This document shows positions 16,939 through 25,902 of a DNA stretch of 64,000 bases, one piece after another. This DNA comes from Microbulbifer elongatus (lineage in GTDB: Bacteria > Pseudomonadota > Gammaproteobacteria > Pseudomonadales > Cellvibrionaceae). Both the position numbers and the translations under genes were made by a program. The notes beneath the pieces were generated by a model. The model searched no databases. It saw only the letters and a list, made by a program, of their open reading frames with translations, and was not told the origin of the DNA. Each line of letters starts with the position of its first letter. Within the stretch, counting starts at the first letter, position 1. The stretch covers positions 682,001-746,000 of the forward strand of contig NZ_CP088953.1 of the NCBI RefSeq assembly GCF_021165935.1. Direction: 5' to 3'.

Positions 16939-17424
16939 TTACGCTGTTGCCGTAGCATTTCGCAATCTGACGTGCACTTTATCAGTTTTGTTTATTTTGA
17001 AAACGTCCTTGAAAACAGTTTTACTGAATTCAAATGCCGAATCAACGTCCTTATCAAAGTCCGCGAATAAAAACGTTAGCTCACCTTCACCAGCAGAAAA
17101 ATCTTCCCTAACGTTAAGATCAAAATTTTCACAGATATCTTTCACTCTAGAATAATAGTCCTTACTCCAATCTGCCTTAGGAAAAGCCAATTCAATTCCA
17201 AACTTTCCTTTACTTTTTGTGTATTTGCTAAATTGGATAAACCGGCCTGTTTTTGAGTGCTCTATTATTAAAAAACCCCCATCAAACTCTCTTGAAAGCA
17301 AATCAGAAATAGGTCTATGAAGTTGCTCTAAAGTTCTCTTAGGTCCCTTCAAAGCCTCCTTCAAAAACCAGATAACCGTTAGCGCAAACACCACAACGAG
17401 GACTGACACTATAGTAAACATCAT
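16939..17424 (-). CDS. Candidate immunity protein of the full-length RHS toxin
   Basis: A 161-aa protein with an N-terminal membrane helix (IVSVLVVVFALTVIWFL, about residues 4-20) and a cytoplasmic-looking mixed domain with many aromatic and acidic residues (LLSREFDGGFLIIEH, FLFADFDKDVDSAF). I choose the ATG at 17422-17424, which overlaps the rhs stop as TAATG with GGGGG 8 nt upstream, rather than the ATG at 17433 that sits against the GGGGG. The TAATG junction is the same as that of imm2, although the two proteins are unrelated. The region is clearly AT-richer than the core genome. Immunity function is inferred from position. Confidence 0.6.
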   Translation of the reverse strand: MMFTIVSVLVVVFALTVIWFLKEALKGPKRTLEQLHRPISDLLSREFDGGFLIIEHSKTGRFIQFSKYTKSKGKFGIELAFPKADWSKDYYSRVKDICENFDLNVREDFSAGEGELTFLFADFDKDVDSAFEFSKTVFKDVFKINKTDKVHVRLRNATATA

Positions 17425-20400
17425 TAAAACCATCCCCCAATTGTGCCGATTAAATTACCCAATGCGTAACCGACATCTCCCGCCCTTCCAACAGGGGTAG
17501 CCCCTGTTACTCCTGTTGCCGAACCTTCAGCAAATCCTTGAGAAAATCCATTTGTAAACCGCCCTATAGGCGACATGGCAGCACCTGGATTTGCTTCGGC
17601 TGACAAATACTGTCCTGTTTTTGGGTCATAAGGTTGCGGCTTTCCTCCCGCTCCCTTTTTGACAGGAAATTCCTTTCCAATCATTCTTTTCCAAAACTGC
17701 TTTGTGAAAAGCGCCCTGAGTGCAGTAGGGTTTAGAGGTGGACCAATACCCCACGCTACTTCATATTCTTGCCCATCAATTATTATCGTGTTGCCATTTT
17801 CTGACATTTCCCAATTTGAGGCCGTAACTCCCACACACTCGTACTCAACCCCGCAATTTCTATCCGCCTGTCCCTTTGCCTTCTCCGTATTCCGCTCCTT
17901 AGCTCCCGGAGTACCACCATCGGCATCTGTCTCACTGCCGCCCGCCCCTCCTGGATAGAAGCTAAATGCACTTAAATCTGGCACAACCGAGGGGTAATAA
18001 TAACCAACACCAATATTGGAATTATTATTGACCCCAAGAACACTGACCTCTTCCATGAAACCAGTTGGATCAGAAACACTCACTGGGTTATTCCGCACAT
18101 AGGAATAGCGGTTCCAGCTCTGGCTGTTTTGCGGAAACTGCACAATGGGATCAGGGCTCAGAAAACGTCCCAATGTAGGATCAAAGACACGCCCATTCAT
18201 ATGGATTAGCCCGGTCCTATCCAGATGCTCATGGCCGGTGAAGCCTCGGCGGGTGCTTATGCCCTGCGCTTGGAACAATGCGTCAAGCTCTGCTTTGGTC
18301 AACTCCGCGCTCCATTCAATATTCCGGCGCGCTCCGAAGGGTTCGAATGCAGTATCGAGGATCAGATTGCCGCTTTCGTCAGTAACCTTTTCGATGGAGC
18401 CCAAGTGATCTCGATGTAAATACTCTGTAAACTCCTCTTCGCCTCCCGCGTGTCGATAGGCCGCAATGTGTAAGACATTGCTGTCCAACCGGGTCTTCTC
18501 GATACGCTCGTAGTCTGGGTCATTTGCAGGCAGTTGCTCTTCGAAATTACCAAGAATAAACGCGCGCTCTGTACGCATTAACTGCGCACCTTCATCCCAC
18601 CAGCTGGTTTCACGGTAATACCGGCTGCCGTTTGGTCCATATTGGAACCTGTCGCGCGCTGTGGGCGTGCTGCTTGATTGACTATCTGCGAGCACTATCT
18701 CTGTGGGTAACTGCCGCGCATTCCAGGTGATCCATTTGTCGTCGCCAGATGCTGCGTCGTAACGGGTTATGGCCCCGTTCTTGTCGTAATGGAGCGTGTG
18801 AGCGACGCCATTGATGTCTACGTTACTGACCGCGTTAGTCCCTGCATTCTGAGTCTGGCCATATTGGTAGCCCGTGACTTGAGCGTCACCCTGATGGCTG
18901 CTGGTTTTGCTGAGAATATTGCCGAGGTTGTCATACGTAGCACCAAGGGCTCGTGTAACACCATCGGCGAGCAGAATATCGCTATCAGTTAGGCGGTTCA
19001 GGCTGTCGTAGGTAAAGGTTTCTGTTTGTTGCTGAGCGCCGCTCGCATTTTTGATGAATCGACTTTCCAAAGTGCCATTGGAACGCCATCCGTAATCATT
19101 ATTCTGGATACTACCGCCACCAGTATTGATATTGGTTAAACGCCCGCTCTTTGAGTCATAGCTGCGGCTGGTGATCAACCCGTTGCCGTACACTTCCTCT
19201 TCCACCTGACCGCGAGCATTAATCTGGTTGAATGTTTTGATCGGGACTTCGTTGTGATCACGGAGTTCATGTAGGTAGCCTCGCTGGTCACTTCCATAAT
19301 CGTAAGTGACTCCTGCGCCGTTAGGATAAGTGATACTTTTCAGGCGGCCGTCGCCTGTGCCGTAGTAGTCATAGTTATGCTGGTAGCTTCTGCTGAGACC
19401 AGCAGCCTGGAGTTCTGATGTAAGCCTCTGCAACTGAGATTTACCGTTGTAAGTGTAAGTTTCCTTAAATACCTCGGTGCCGCCGGTAATCACGTCATTC
19501 TGCCATAGACCACCCTCGACATAACGCCGGCCGCCAATTAGACCAATGCCATTGGTTGGGTCGTACGTCCATTCGGATACACCATCACCATCTACCTGAA
19601 AGCGTAGGCGACCCAGCTTATCGTAGTGATAATCAACAGCTTGACCTTTGTTGTCAGTCTGATTGATTAACTGCCCGAGGGCATTGTAAACACTTTTGAC
19701 ACTACCCAGATTGGGGTCGGTGAGTTGTGTACGGTAGCCAGCGTGGTCATAAGTAAAACTGGAGACGAAATTTTCTGTATCACCAATTACAGTTACCGTT
19801 CTCAATTGGCCGCTGCCATAGTATGTGTAGTTGGTGGACACCTCTTCCGTAGCACCTTTTGCATCAACCACCTCATCCAGGTCTCCAGTCACAAGATAAA
19901 AATGCTCCCTTACCTGGGTCTCTGCAAGAGCGCCATTTTCGTCCAGTACTCGCTCTTCGGTACGCACTTTAACGCGTCCGCTTTCTACCGAGTAGGCAGT
20001 AGTAACACTGGCACCTTGCGGTGTGGTGAGGGCTCTTACGCGATCTCGGTTATCAAACGTATCGATCTTGGTGAACGGTGGATTACTCGCCGTGCTCGGA
20101 TAAGGTTCTGTTTGGTATTCAAGCCGGCCTTGGTCGTCATAACCATAATCTCTCCGCACCAGACTGCCGTCGAATCCTTGCCACTCCTCGCGTAACAGCC
20201 TATCCCATTCGTCGTAGAAGCGGGTGACCTGTGGGGTTATATCGGAATTAGTAACGAGCTTATAGCGGGGACTAATGCCTTTTATCGAAGCGCAACCACT
20301 GCAAGCGAAATAATCACTTTTGAACAGCACCCCATCTACACTAGTACGCTCATCTTCGCGACCAAAAGCATCGTACGTTATTTCCATAACGCGCCCATTG

Positions 20401-23400
20401 GCATCAGTGACCGAGTCAGCCTTGCCAAATCGTTCGTCATAGCCAACATTTATTTCTTGCTTTAAGGGGTTTTCAATGCGAGTGGGGTAGCGGCCATCTA
20501 GAAACTCGATTACTTTCGTCGTTCGTGATTGGACTTCTATGCCGCTGACGGTTTCACTTTCCAGGTTACCAACGCTGTCGTAGCTATAATCAGTCTGCAG
20601 TTCGTAAAGATCGTCACCCGGGTAAAACACCACACTTCCAAGCTTATTCGTTCCAGGCCAGCGTGCGCTTAGTATGGTCTGCCGCCCGTCCGGCTGTATG
20701 ACTGTATCGCCATCATAGTGAGCGACGTCTTGGTATTCAGAAAATCCAATTAGCCACGGGCTGATACTATTTGCAAACTTAGTTACCGCTCGCCGACTCC
20801 GCAATACATTTGCGCTACTAATGGTCGCCGTTGCTACATCGCCCCAGTAGGCCGGGCTGCTGTCGTCAATGCTGGCAGCATCCACAACTCTCTCGGTGAC
20901 CGTGCGCTGCTGAACTACGTGTCCAATATCATCGTCGATGTTTTCAGTACCCAGAACTGTTCTCTTTTCACGGTAGCCAAGAAGCTTTCCGCTTTCTAGC
21001 TGCGCTTCTAATGATTGATCCAAGTAAGTGTGTACAACGCCCTTACCAAGATCAAGAAGTCCATAGCGATAACGATTTTCCGTAAGCACTTCACCGGAAA
21101 CACAATCACCGTAGCACTGCAGTAAGCGTGCAGTGGTGCCTGCAAATGGGAAGTCCTGCCGGAACTGGCGGTAAGTCGAAACACCGCTCTTTTCATCGTA
21201 TATTTTCTGCGCATGGAAACCGAGGAAACCCCAGTTTTTAGCGCTCATAAGGCCTGTACCCTGATAACGGTATTGTGTCTTGTGCCAATCCAGTGTTAAG
21301 CCAGTACTGCGCCGGATTTCGCTGACAACCAGTCGGTAGACAGCGCGATCCGGCTCTTGTGGATCCGGGTAACTCGGTGCGAGTTGATAAGCACCGGGGA
21401 GGCTCGCATCATCCTCTGTACCGAAAGGACCTTGTTGGATAAAACCACTACTATCATCTGGAGACAGAGTCCGATAAGAAATTTCCGTTTTTGCTTTCAG
21501 GCTACTGGTAATACGCTTGACACCAGTTTCAAAATCGATGCCGAATTCATAATCACCTATATCTCGCTCTTCCCAGTCGATCTTGATCGGCTCTAGACAT
21601 TGCTGCGGATTTCCTTGCTTCGTATAGCCACAAACCTGCACTTCTTTAAGTCGGCGGTAGCCATCAACTTGGCCCTCGTCTTCTGAAATCAGTCGATACT
21701 CGCGTAAGTCCTTATCATTGAGGCGCACCAAAATACGGTACAGTAGCACCAGCTGTTTTTGGCCGATATCTTCTGACATCGGTTGTGGCGGTGCATCCGT
21801 ACGCAAACTGTACTCAAACTGGATACTAGCATCGCCATCATTGCCGTAAATAATTTCTAGCGGATAATTAACACCTTCTGCCAAATCCAAATGGTATCGA
21901 TACTCGATACTGTTGCTGAAGGCGTCTGTAACCTTATTAAGACTCCATCCATAATCCACGGAACGACCGACCCTCAGACGGCTTTCCGGCTCACGACCGT
22001 ACTCATGTACTTTACCGTTTGGACCCTTCACCTCGAACCACCATCTGCCTTCCTGGCCTTCCTTTTGGGTGATCAAACGGGAAGAATCTCGCAGGGTTCG
22101 ATACTGGGTTTCCTTCTGCCAATATTCACCGTTGACCGCCACCAGGGGCTCACCGTCCAGGCATAACCTATCACTATCGTCAAGGCTTACCTCTACCACT
22201 GAATGATCCAGCCCAGTGATACAACGGCGAATTTCTGAAAACCCGCCGAGTCTCCAACCGTAGCCCAAAATATCTTCTGGCAACTGATCCTTGGATCGAT
22301 GGTGGTAGCGCAGCCCCGAGTAGCGTAAGGAGATTCCGGGTTCGAGACCGTTTACACCCGGGGCAGCTGCAATGGGTATGGAAATTGAAGCATCACCGGT
22401 ATTGGTCACATCCACATCGAACGGAATAACGCCCGGTACAGTATTGGTATCCGTATCCAAAACTTCACCAATGCCCTCCAAGGCATGTACCTTGACCCAC
22501 TCACTACTTAACCAAGTGGAGCACTGCCCTACACTATTGCATGCCTTTACTCGATACTTGTACTGATCGCCAAGTTGTACTTGGGCACTGTACTTTCCGT
22601 CTCTTGGATTCTCTTCATCAGGGATGAGATTATGCCAACCTTCTTTTCCACAACTATCGCTCCCTCCCATACATTGCTGCTGTAAAATATAGCTGGCGCC
22701 ATTAGGGGAAGAAGTCGGCAGCTCCCAACCCATTGCTATCTGCCCGTAGCTGCGATCGTTTGGAGGCGTACTCCAAACAGGCTTGTGAGGTACAGGGATG
22801 GGAATATCAACATGCACTGTAGTCGCGGGGCTAGACCAGTTTCCGCAACCAGCCGGTACTAGCCCATTACAGGCCCTTACCTGGAACTTATATATGCCAC
22901 TAGTACCTTGCGGTAAGCTAATTTGTTTTGACGTAGTTGTGCCGTTCAAGCTATCGTCGCCGCAAGTGTCAAATCCAAAATAGCTGTCATTGGGTTCCTT
23001 GCATTGCAGCTGATAACTTAGCTCCTCGTGTTGCGAGGCATTTGAGACCGCGTTCCACGTCATATAGAAAGTTGACGTTGGTTCAGGGACGCTAGAGCTA
23101 AGCCCTGTCACGGCTCTTGGTTTATTGCGCACCGTTACCATAGCTGAATTTTTCCAGTCACCACGACTGGTATAGCCATTCACCTCGTTATACGCGCGAA
23201 CCTGATGCTGATAAATCCCATCAGGGAGTACGCTGGATGCGTGCAGGCTTTCAGCACGCACATTGAGCGCGGTAGTCCGGTATCCGTTGGATGGATACCA
23301 ACTACCCCAGTTTCCAGACTCAGCACGGTACCGCTGGCGAACTTCATATCCATTAACACTCGGAGATTGGGCGACCTTAGCCCAATTAATGGAAAACTTT

Positions 23401-23828
23401 CCATCGGTATCTGTATTACTTCCAGAAACCTCTATTGTCTCAAGGTCAACGGTAACTTCGTTAACTGACCCAGGTACTGGTGGATATACTTCAACAGTTC
23501 TTTGAGTGTCTTGGGGTAAATCTGAGCATGAGTAGCCATATGAAGGATGACCACCACAACTCTCCAGCTTGTAGGTATACTTCCCTGCAACCTTTCCCGT
23601 AAAGTGAATAATATTTCGGCCATTGACGACCGACCCACCGGTAACCTTTTCCCAAGCAGTATTGTTGTACTTCTCGTAGAGAGTGAAACCAGAATTCGGG
23701 TTACTTGAGTGGTTCCATGAGACCTGATAATTCCCTCCATAGCTTGTTTCCGGGGCCTCTATCGGTTCGGCCTGTAATGAAAATGCCGCGAAAAAAAGCA
23801 AACATCCTAGATATAACGTCTTGAACAT
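17424..23828 (-). CDS. Secreted RHS/YD-repeat polymorphic toxin with FN3 and SpvB-like N-terminus
   Basis: A 2134-aa protein. Order: signal peptide (MFKTLYLGC to SLQA, about 1-22); fibronectin III-like modules (about 25-455); an SpvB-type segment with DVTNTGDASISIPIAAAPG (about 465-505) and a TcdB-like middle; YD repeats (about 1050-1850); RHS core end with GRFLSPDPI, NRYSYV and P-x4-DPTG (about 1885-1922); a 210-residue tip. The tip has a variable linker, a segment shared with the orphan tip, then a unique end with GKPQPYDPKTGQYLS and a Gly-rich hydrophobic C-terminus. RHS repeats form a shell that holds the toxin, which is cut off at DPxG. I take the ATG at 23826-23828, preceded by GGATGGGGGAG, over one five codons upstream that has no ribosome site. 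No VgrG or type VI gene lies nearby, so Sec export is likely. Confidence 0.9.
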   Translation of the reverse strand: MFKTLYLGCLLFFAAFSLQAEPIEAPETSYGGNYQVSWNHSSNPNSGFTLYEKYNNTAWEKVTGGSVVNGRNIIHFTGKVAGKYTYKLESCGGHPSYGYSCSDLPQDTQRTVEVYPPVPGSVNEVTVDLETIEVSGSNTDTDGKFSINWAKVAQSPSVNGYEVRQRYRAESGNWGSWYPSNGYRTTALNVRAESLHASSVLPDGIYQHQVRAYNEVNGYTSRGDWKNSAMVTVRNKPRAVTGLSSSVPEPTSTFYMTWNAVSNASQHEELSYQLQCKEPNDSYFGFDTCGDDSLNGTTTSKQISLPQGTSGIYKFQVRACNGLVPAGCGNWSSPATTVHVDIPIPVPHKPVWSTPPNDRSYGQIAMGWELPTSSPNGASYILQQQCMGGSDSCGKEGWHNLIPDEENPRDGKYSAQVQLGDQYKYRVKACNSVGQCSTWLSSEWVKVHALEGIGEVLDTDTNTVPGVIPFDVDVTNTGDASISIPIAAAPGVNGLEPGISLRYSGLRYHHRSKDQLPEDILGYGWRLGGFSEIRRCITGLDHSVVEVSLDDSDRLCLDGEPLVAVNGEYWQKETQYRTLRDSSRLITQKEGQEGRWWFEVKGPNGKVHEYGREPESRLRVGRSVDYGWSLNKVTDAFSNSIEYRYHLDLAEGVNYPLEIIYGNDGDASIQFEYSLRTDAPPQPMSEDIGQKQLVLLYRILVRLNDKDLREYRLISEDEGQVDGYRRLKEVQVCGYTKQGNPQQCLEPIKIDWEERDIGDYEFGIDFETGVKRITSSLKAKTEISYRTLSPDDSSGFIQQGPFGTEDDASLPGAYQLAPSYPDPQEPDRAVYRLVVSEIRRSTGLTLDWHKTQYRYQGTGLMSAKNWGFLGFHAQKIYDEKSGVSTYRQFRQDFPFAGTTARLLQCYGDCVSGEVLTENRYRYGLLDLGKGVVHTYLDQSLEAQLESGKLLGYREKRTVLGTENIDDDIGHVVQQRTVTERVVDAASIDDSSPAYWGDVATATISSANVLRSRRAVTKFANSISPWLIGFSEYQDVAHYDGDTVIQPDGRQTILSARWPGTNKLGSVVFYPGDDLYELQTDYSYDSVGNLESETVSGIEVQSRTTKVIEFLDGRYPTRIENPLKQEINVGYDERFGKADSVTDANGRVMEITYDAFGREDERTSVDGVLFKSDYFACSGCASIKGISPRYKLVTNSDITPQVTRFYDEWDRLLREEWQGFDGSLVRRDYGYDDQGRLEYQTEPYPSTASNPPFTKIDTFDNRDRVRALTTPQGASVTTAYSVESGRVKVRTEERVLDENGALAETQVREHFYLVTGDLDEVVDAKGATEEVSTNYTYYGSGQLRTVTVIGDTENFVSSFTYDHAGYRTQLTDPNLGSVKSVYNALGQLINQTDNKGQAVDYHYDKLGRLRFQVDGDGVSEWTYDPTNGIGLIGGRRYVEGGLWQNDVITGGTEVFKETYTYNGKSQLQRLTSELQAAGLSRSYQHNYDYYGTGDGRLKSITYPNGAGVTYDYGSDQRGYLHELRDHNEVPIKTFNQINARGQVEEEVYGNGLITSRSYDSKSGRLTNINTGGGSIQNNDYGWRSNGTLESRFIKNASGAQQQTETFTYDSLNRLTDSDILLADGVTRALGATYDNLGNILSKTSSHQGDAQVTGYQYGQTQNAGTNAVSNVDINGVAHTLHYDKNGAITRYDAASGDDKWITWNARQLPTEIVLADSQSSSTPTARDRFQYGPNGSRYYRETSWWDEGAQLMRTERAFILGNFEEQLPANDPDYERIEKTRLDSNVLHIAAYRHAGGEEEFTEYLHRDHLGSIEKVTDESGNLILDTAFEPFGARRNIEWSAELTKAELDALFQAQGISTRRGFTGHEHLDRTGLIHMNGRVFDPTLGRFLSPDPIVQFPQNSQSWNRYSYVRNNPVSVSDPTGFMEEVSVLGVNNNSNIGVGYYYPSVVPDLSAFSFYPGGAGGSETDADGGTPGAKERNTEKAKGQADRNCGVEYECVGVTASNWEMSENGNTIIIDGQEYEVAWGIGPPLNPTALRALFTKQFWKRMIGKEFPVKKGAGGKPQPYDPKTGQYLSAEANPGAAMSPIGRFTNGFSQGFAEGSATGVTGATPVGRAGDVGYALGNLIGTIGGWF
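17820..17890 (-). repeat. Second shared segment inside the main toxin tip
   Basis: Partner of 14585-14655 (68 of 71 identical). It lies about 57 residues after the DPTG site and about 130 residues before the end of the protein. Confidence 0.85.
18148..20119 (-). repeat. 1972-bp duplicated RHS core, copy in the full-length gene
   Basis: Partner of 14937-16908, covering about residues 1237-1894 of the full-length RHS protein. Upstream of 20119 the full-length gene continues (EYQTEPYP preceded by QGRL), whereas the orphan copy joins unrelated sequence. Confidence 0.95.
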
Positions 23829-24394
23829 ATCTCCCCCATCCATAGGCTTAATTAATTAGTTTTTATTTAGTTAGATCTCAGATAAATAGATAACTATTCT
23901 CTGGAGCAAGCATCGCTATCATTTAAGAAATTTTTATCAGTTTCACGGTATCTTGGCGTCCAATTTCGAGTTCTTGCATATACTTTTACGCGATAATGCT
24001 GCTGCTTTTCCTCCGGTGTTAATTTAAGCGCCATAGAGTTTACGAATGGTGTACTCCCTCGAAGCCTTCTTAATAGCTCACCACACATCATCAAAGCAAA
24101 ATTGCTTATCGCTAAATGTGTTTTGAAGTACCACCAAATACCTTTCTTCTAACCCCAAACCTAAGTTTTCGCTTTAAGCCATTGAAAGTATCTATTTAGT
24201 TTTCGCCCATAATAAAATTGAACGCTGCAGTTACTGCTCTTCCCCCCATCGAATTCCGCAGAATCTCGCTGCCAGCTTGCGAACTTCAACAATCAAGCCT
24301 CTGCCCGCCGGGCAAAATATCGCTGTGTATTTGTACTAAAACTGGTGTATCCCTGCGGGGGCACTCAACAGCGGCATTTCACCTGGAAGACTCG
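23829..24394. other. AT-rich region upstream of the RHS gene
   Basis: These 566 bp are much richer in A and T than the flanking genes and must hold the leftward RHS promoter and the rightward promoter of the hydrolase gene. Apart from one doubtful 66-codon frame (23894-24094, minus) I see no gene. The composition change from about 24200 rightward marks the end of the acquired island. Confidence 0.5.
23894..24094 (-). CDS. Doubtful small open frame upstream of rhs
   Basis: A 66-codon frame starting MMMCGELL and containing MALKLTPEEKQQHYRVKVYA, with a charged, plausible-looking composition but no ribosome site before the ATG run and no family I recognise. It may be a degraded gene end within the island. 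It is listed only because the 20-residue stretch looks protein-like. Confidence 0.2.
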   Translation of the reverse strand: MMMCGELLRRLRGSTPFVNSMALKLTPEEKQQHYRVKVYARTRNWTPRYRETDKNFLNDSDACSRE

Positions 24395-25651
24395 ATGAAC
24401 GACTACCGTCAACTGCGTATCAACGGCCAGCGCCTGTGGGACTCCCTGATGGAAATGGCGCAGATCGGCGCCACACAGAAAGGCGGCTGCAACCGCCAGG
24501 CCCTTACCGACCTCGACAAGCAGGGCCGCGACCTCTTCGTGAAATGGTGCGAAGACGCCGGCTGTAACGTCACCGTCGACGAAATGGGCAATATCTTCGC
24601 CCAGCGCCCGGGCACCGGTTCTAAAGGCGGGCCCGACCTGCCCCCGGTACTCACCGGCTCCCACCTCGATACCCAGCCCACCGGCGGCAAGTTCGACGGT
24701 GTTTACGGCGTGCTCGCCGGCCTCGAAGTCATTCGCACGCTCAACGACGCTGGCGTGGAAACCGAAGCCCCGGTAGAAGTCGCCGTGTGGACCAACGAAG
24801 AAGGCGCCCGCTTCTCCCCCGCCATGATCGGCTCCGGCGTGTGGGCCGGCGAATTCGACCTCGACTACGCTTACGCCCGCCAGGACAAAGAGGGAAACAC
24901 CTTCGGCGCAGAACTGGAACGTATCGGCTACAAGGGCCAGGCGCCCGCGAAACCGCGCCCCCTCGCCGCAGCGTTTGAAGTGCACATCGAACAGGGCCCC
25001 ATTTTGGAGGCCGAAGAAAAAACCATCGGCGTATTGAGCGGCGTTCAGGGCATGAACTGGTACGACCTCACCCTGATCGGCCAACCCTGCCACGCCGGCC
25101 CCAGCCCCATGGAAGGCCGCCGCGACCCGTTTATGGGCCTGCACCGCATCCTCGACCAACTCTACAAACTCGCCGAAGAACACGCCCCCTGGGCCAGAGC
25201 CACCTTCGGTGACATCCGCGTCGAACCCGGCAGCCGCAACACCGTCCCGGAAAAACTCGTCCTCGCCGTCGACCTCCGCCACCCGGACCAGAAAACCCTC
25301 GACGCCATGGACCAGCGCTTCCGCGAAATCGCCGCCCGTATCGCCGAAGAAACCGGCCTCGAGCACGAAATCCGCGAAGAATGGCGCTCCCCCGCCGTCG
25401 CCTTCGATACGAAGTGCGTCGAAGCCGTACGCAGCGCCGTCGCCGATCTCGGCTACAGCAACAAGGAAATGGTCTCCGGCGCCGGCCACGACTCCGTTTA
25501 CATCTCCCGCGTCGCCCCCACCAGCATGATTTTCGTGCCCTGTGAAAAAGGCCTGAGCCACAACGAAGCGGAAAATGCGGAGCCGAAGGATCTGGAAGCG
25601 GGGGCGAATGTTCTGCTGCACGCGATGCTGAAGATGGCGAACCCAGGCTAA
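24395..25651 (+). CDS. Zn-dependent M20-family hydrolase (N-carbamoyl-L-amino acid hydrolase/allantoate amidohydrolase type)
   Basis: Cytoplasmic binuclear-zinc amidohydrolase of 418 residues. The metal and catalytic motifs are TGSHLDTQPTGGKFDGVYG (about residues 88-106), WTNEEGARFSPAMIGS (about 133-148), HIEQGPILE (about 200) and the C-terminal SGAGHDSVYIS with the last His ligand in LSHNEAE. This is the HyuC/AllC subgroup, which cleaves the ureido group of N-carbamoyl amino acids to amine, CO2 and NH3. I use the ATG at 24395 (MNDYRQL), which has a GGAAGA site; an in-frame ATG at 24218 would add 59 unlike residues. The partner gene at 25903 suggests a joint pathway. Confidence 0.9.
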   Translation: MNDYRQLRINGQRLWDSLMEMAQIGATQKGGCNRQALTDLDKQGRDLFVKWCEDAGCNVTVDEMGNIFAQRPGTGSKGGPDLPPVLTGSHLDTQPTGGKFDGVYGVLAGLEVIRTLNDAGVETEAPVEVAVWTNEEGARFSPAMIGSGVWAGEFDLDYAYARQDKEGNTFGAELERIGYKGQAPAKPRPLAAAFEVHIEQGPILEAEEKTIGVLSGVQGMNWYDLTLIGQPCHAGPSPMEGRRDPFMGLHRILDQLYKLAEEHAPWARATFGDIRVEPGSRNTVPEKLVLAVDLRHPDQKTLDAMDQRFREIAARIAEETGLEHEIREEWRSPAVAFDTKCVEAVRSAVADLGYSNKEMVSGAGHDSVYISRVAPTSMIFVPCEKGLSHNEAENAEPKDLEAGANVLLHAMLKMANPG

Positions 25652-25722
25652 CCGGATTGGTGGATGCGCTGCGCTTATCCACCCTACGGAATTTCTTACA
25701 GCGTAAATAAATTCAACGCGAA

Positions 25723-25848
25723 GCTCCCGATGCCGGGGGCCATTCGCGAGACCTTCTAAAACAGGGATGTTTTAGAAGAGCCCCCAGGGATGGGTTGAGG
25801 GGGGACGCCTAGTCCGTGTCTCGCGAATGGCCCCCCGGTAGCAGGAGC
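25723..25848. repeat. Intergenic palindromic element with two GGGA-loop hairpins (copy 1)
   Basis: The outer arms pair over about 30 bp (25723-25752 with 25818-25848, interrupted by a short mismatch), including CCATTCGCGAGAC. Inside are an 11-bp stem with loop GGGA (25753-25778) and CCCA-GGGA-TGGG (25783-25794). The same architecture with different stem sequences recurs at 36264-36371 and 38784-38876. No T run follows, so it is not a classic terminator. It lies between two genes that probably act together. Confidence 0.8.
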
Positions 25849-25902
25849 GCCACGGAGCCGAGACAGAGCTCCTAAAAACCACTGAACTCGCCGAGAACCA
25901 CA

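Noticed and set aside
14937..20119. The long direct repeats considered as a transposon or CRISPR-like structure
   Set aside because: The repeats are RHS coding sequence. There are no terminal inverted repeats, transposase or spacer pattern.
24365..25621. A 418-codon minus-strand frame opposite the Zn hydrolase
   Set aside because: Gly/Ala/Phe-rich repetitive composition typical of an antisense shadow in high-GC DNA.
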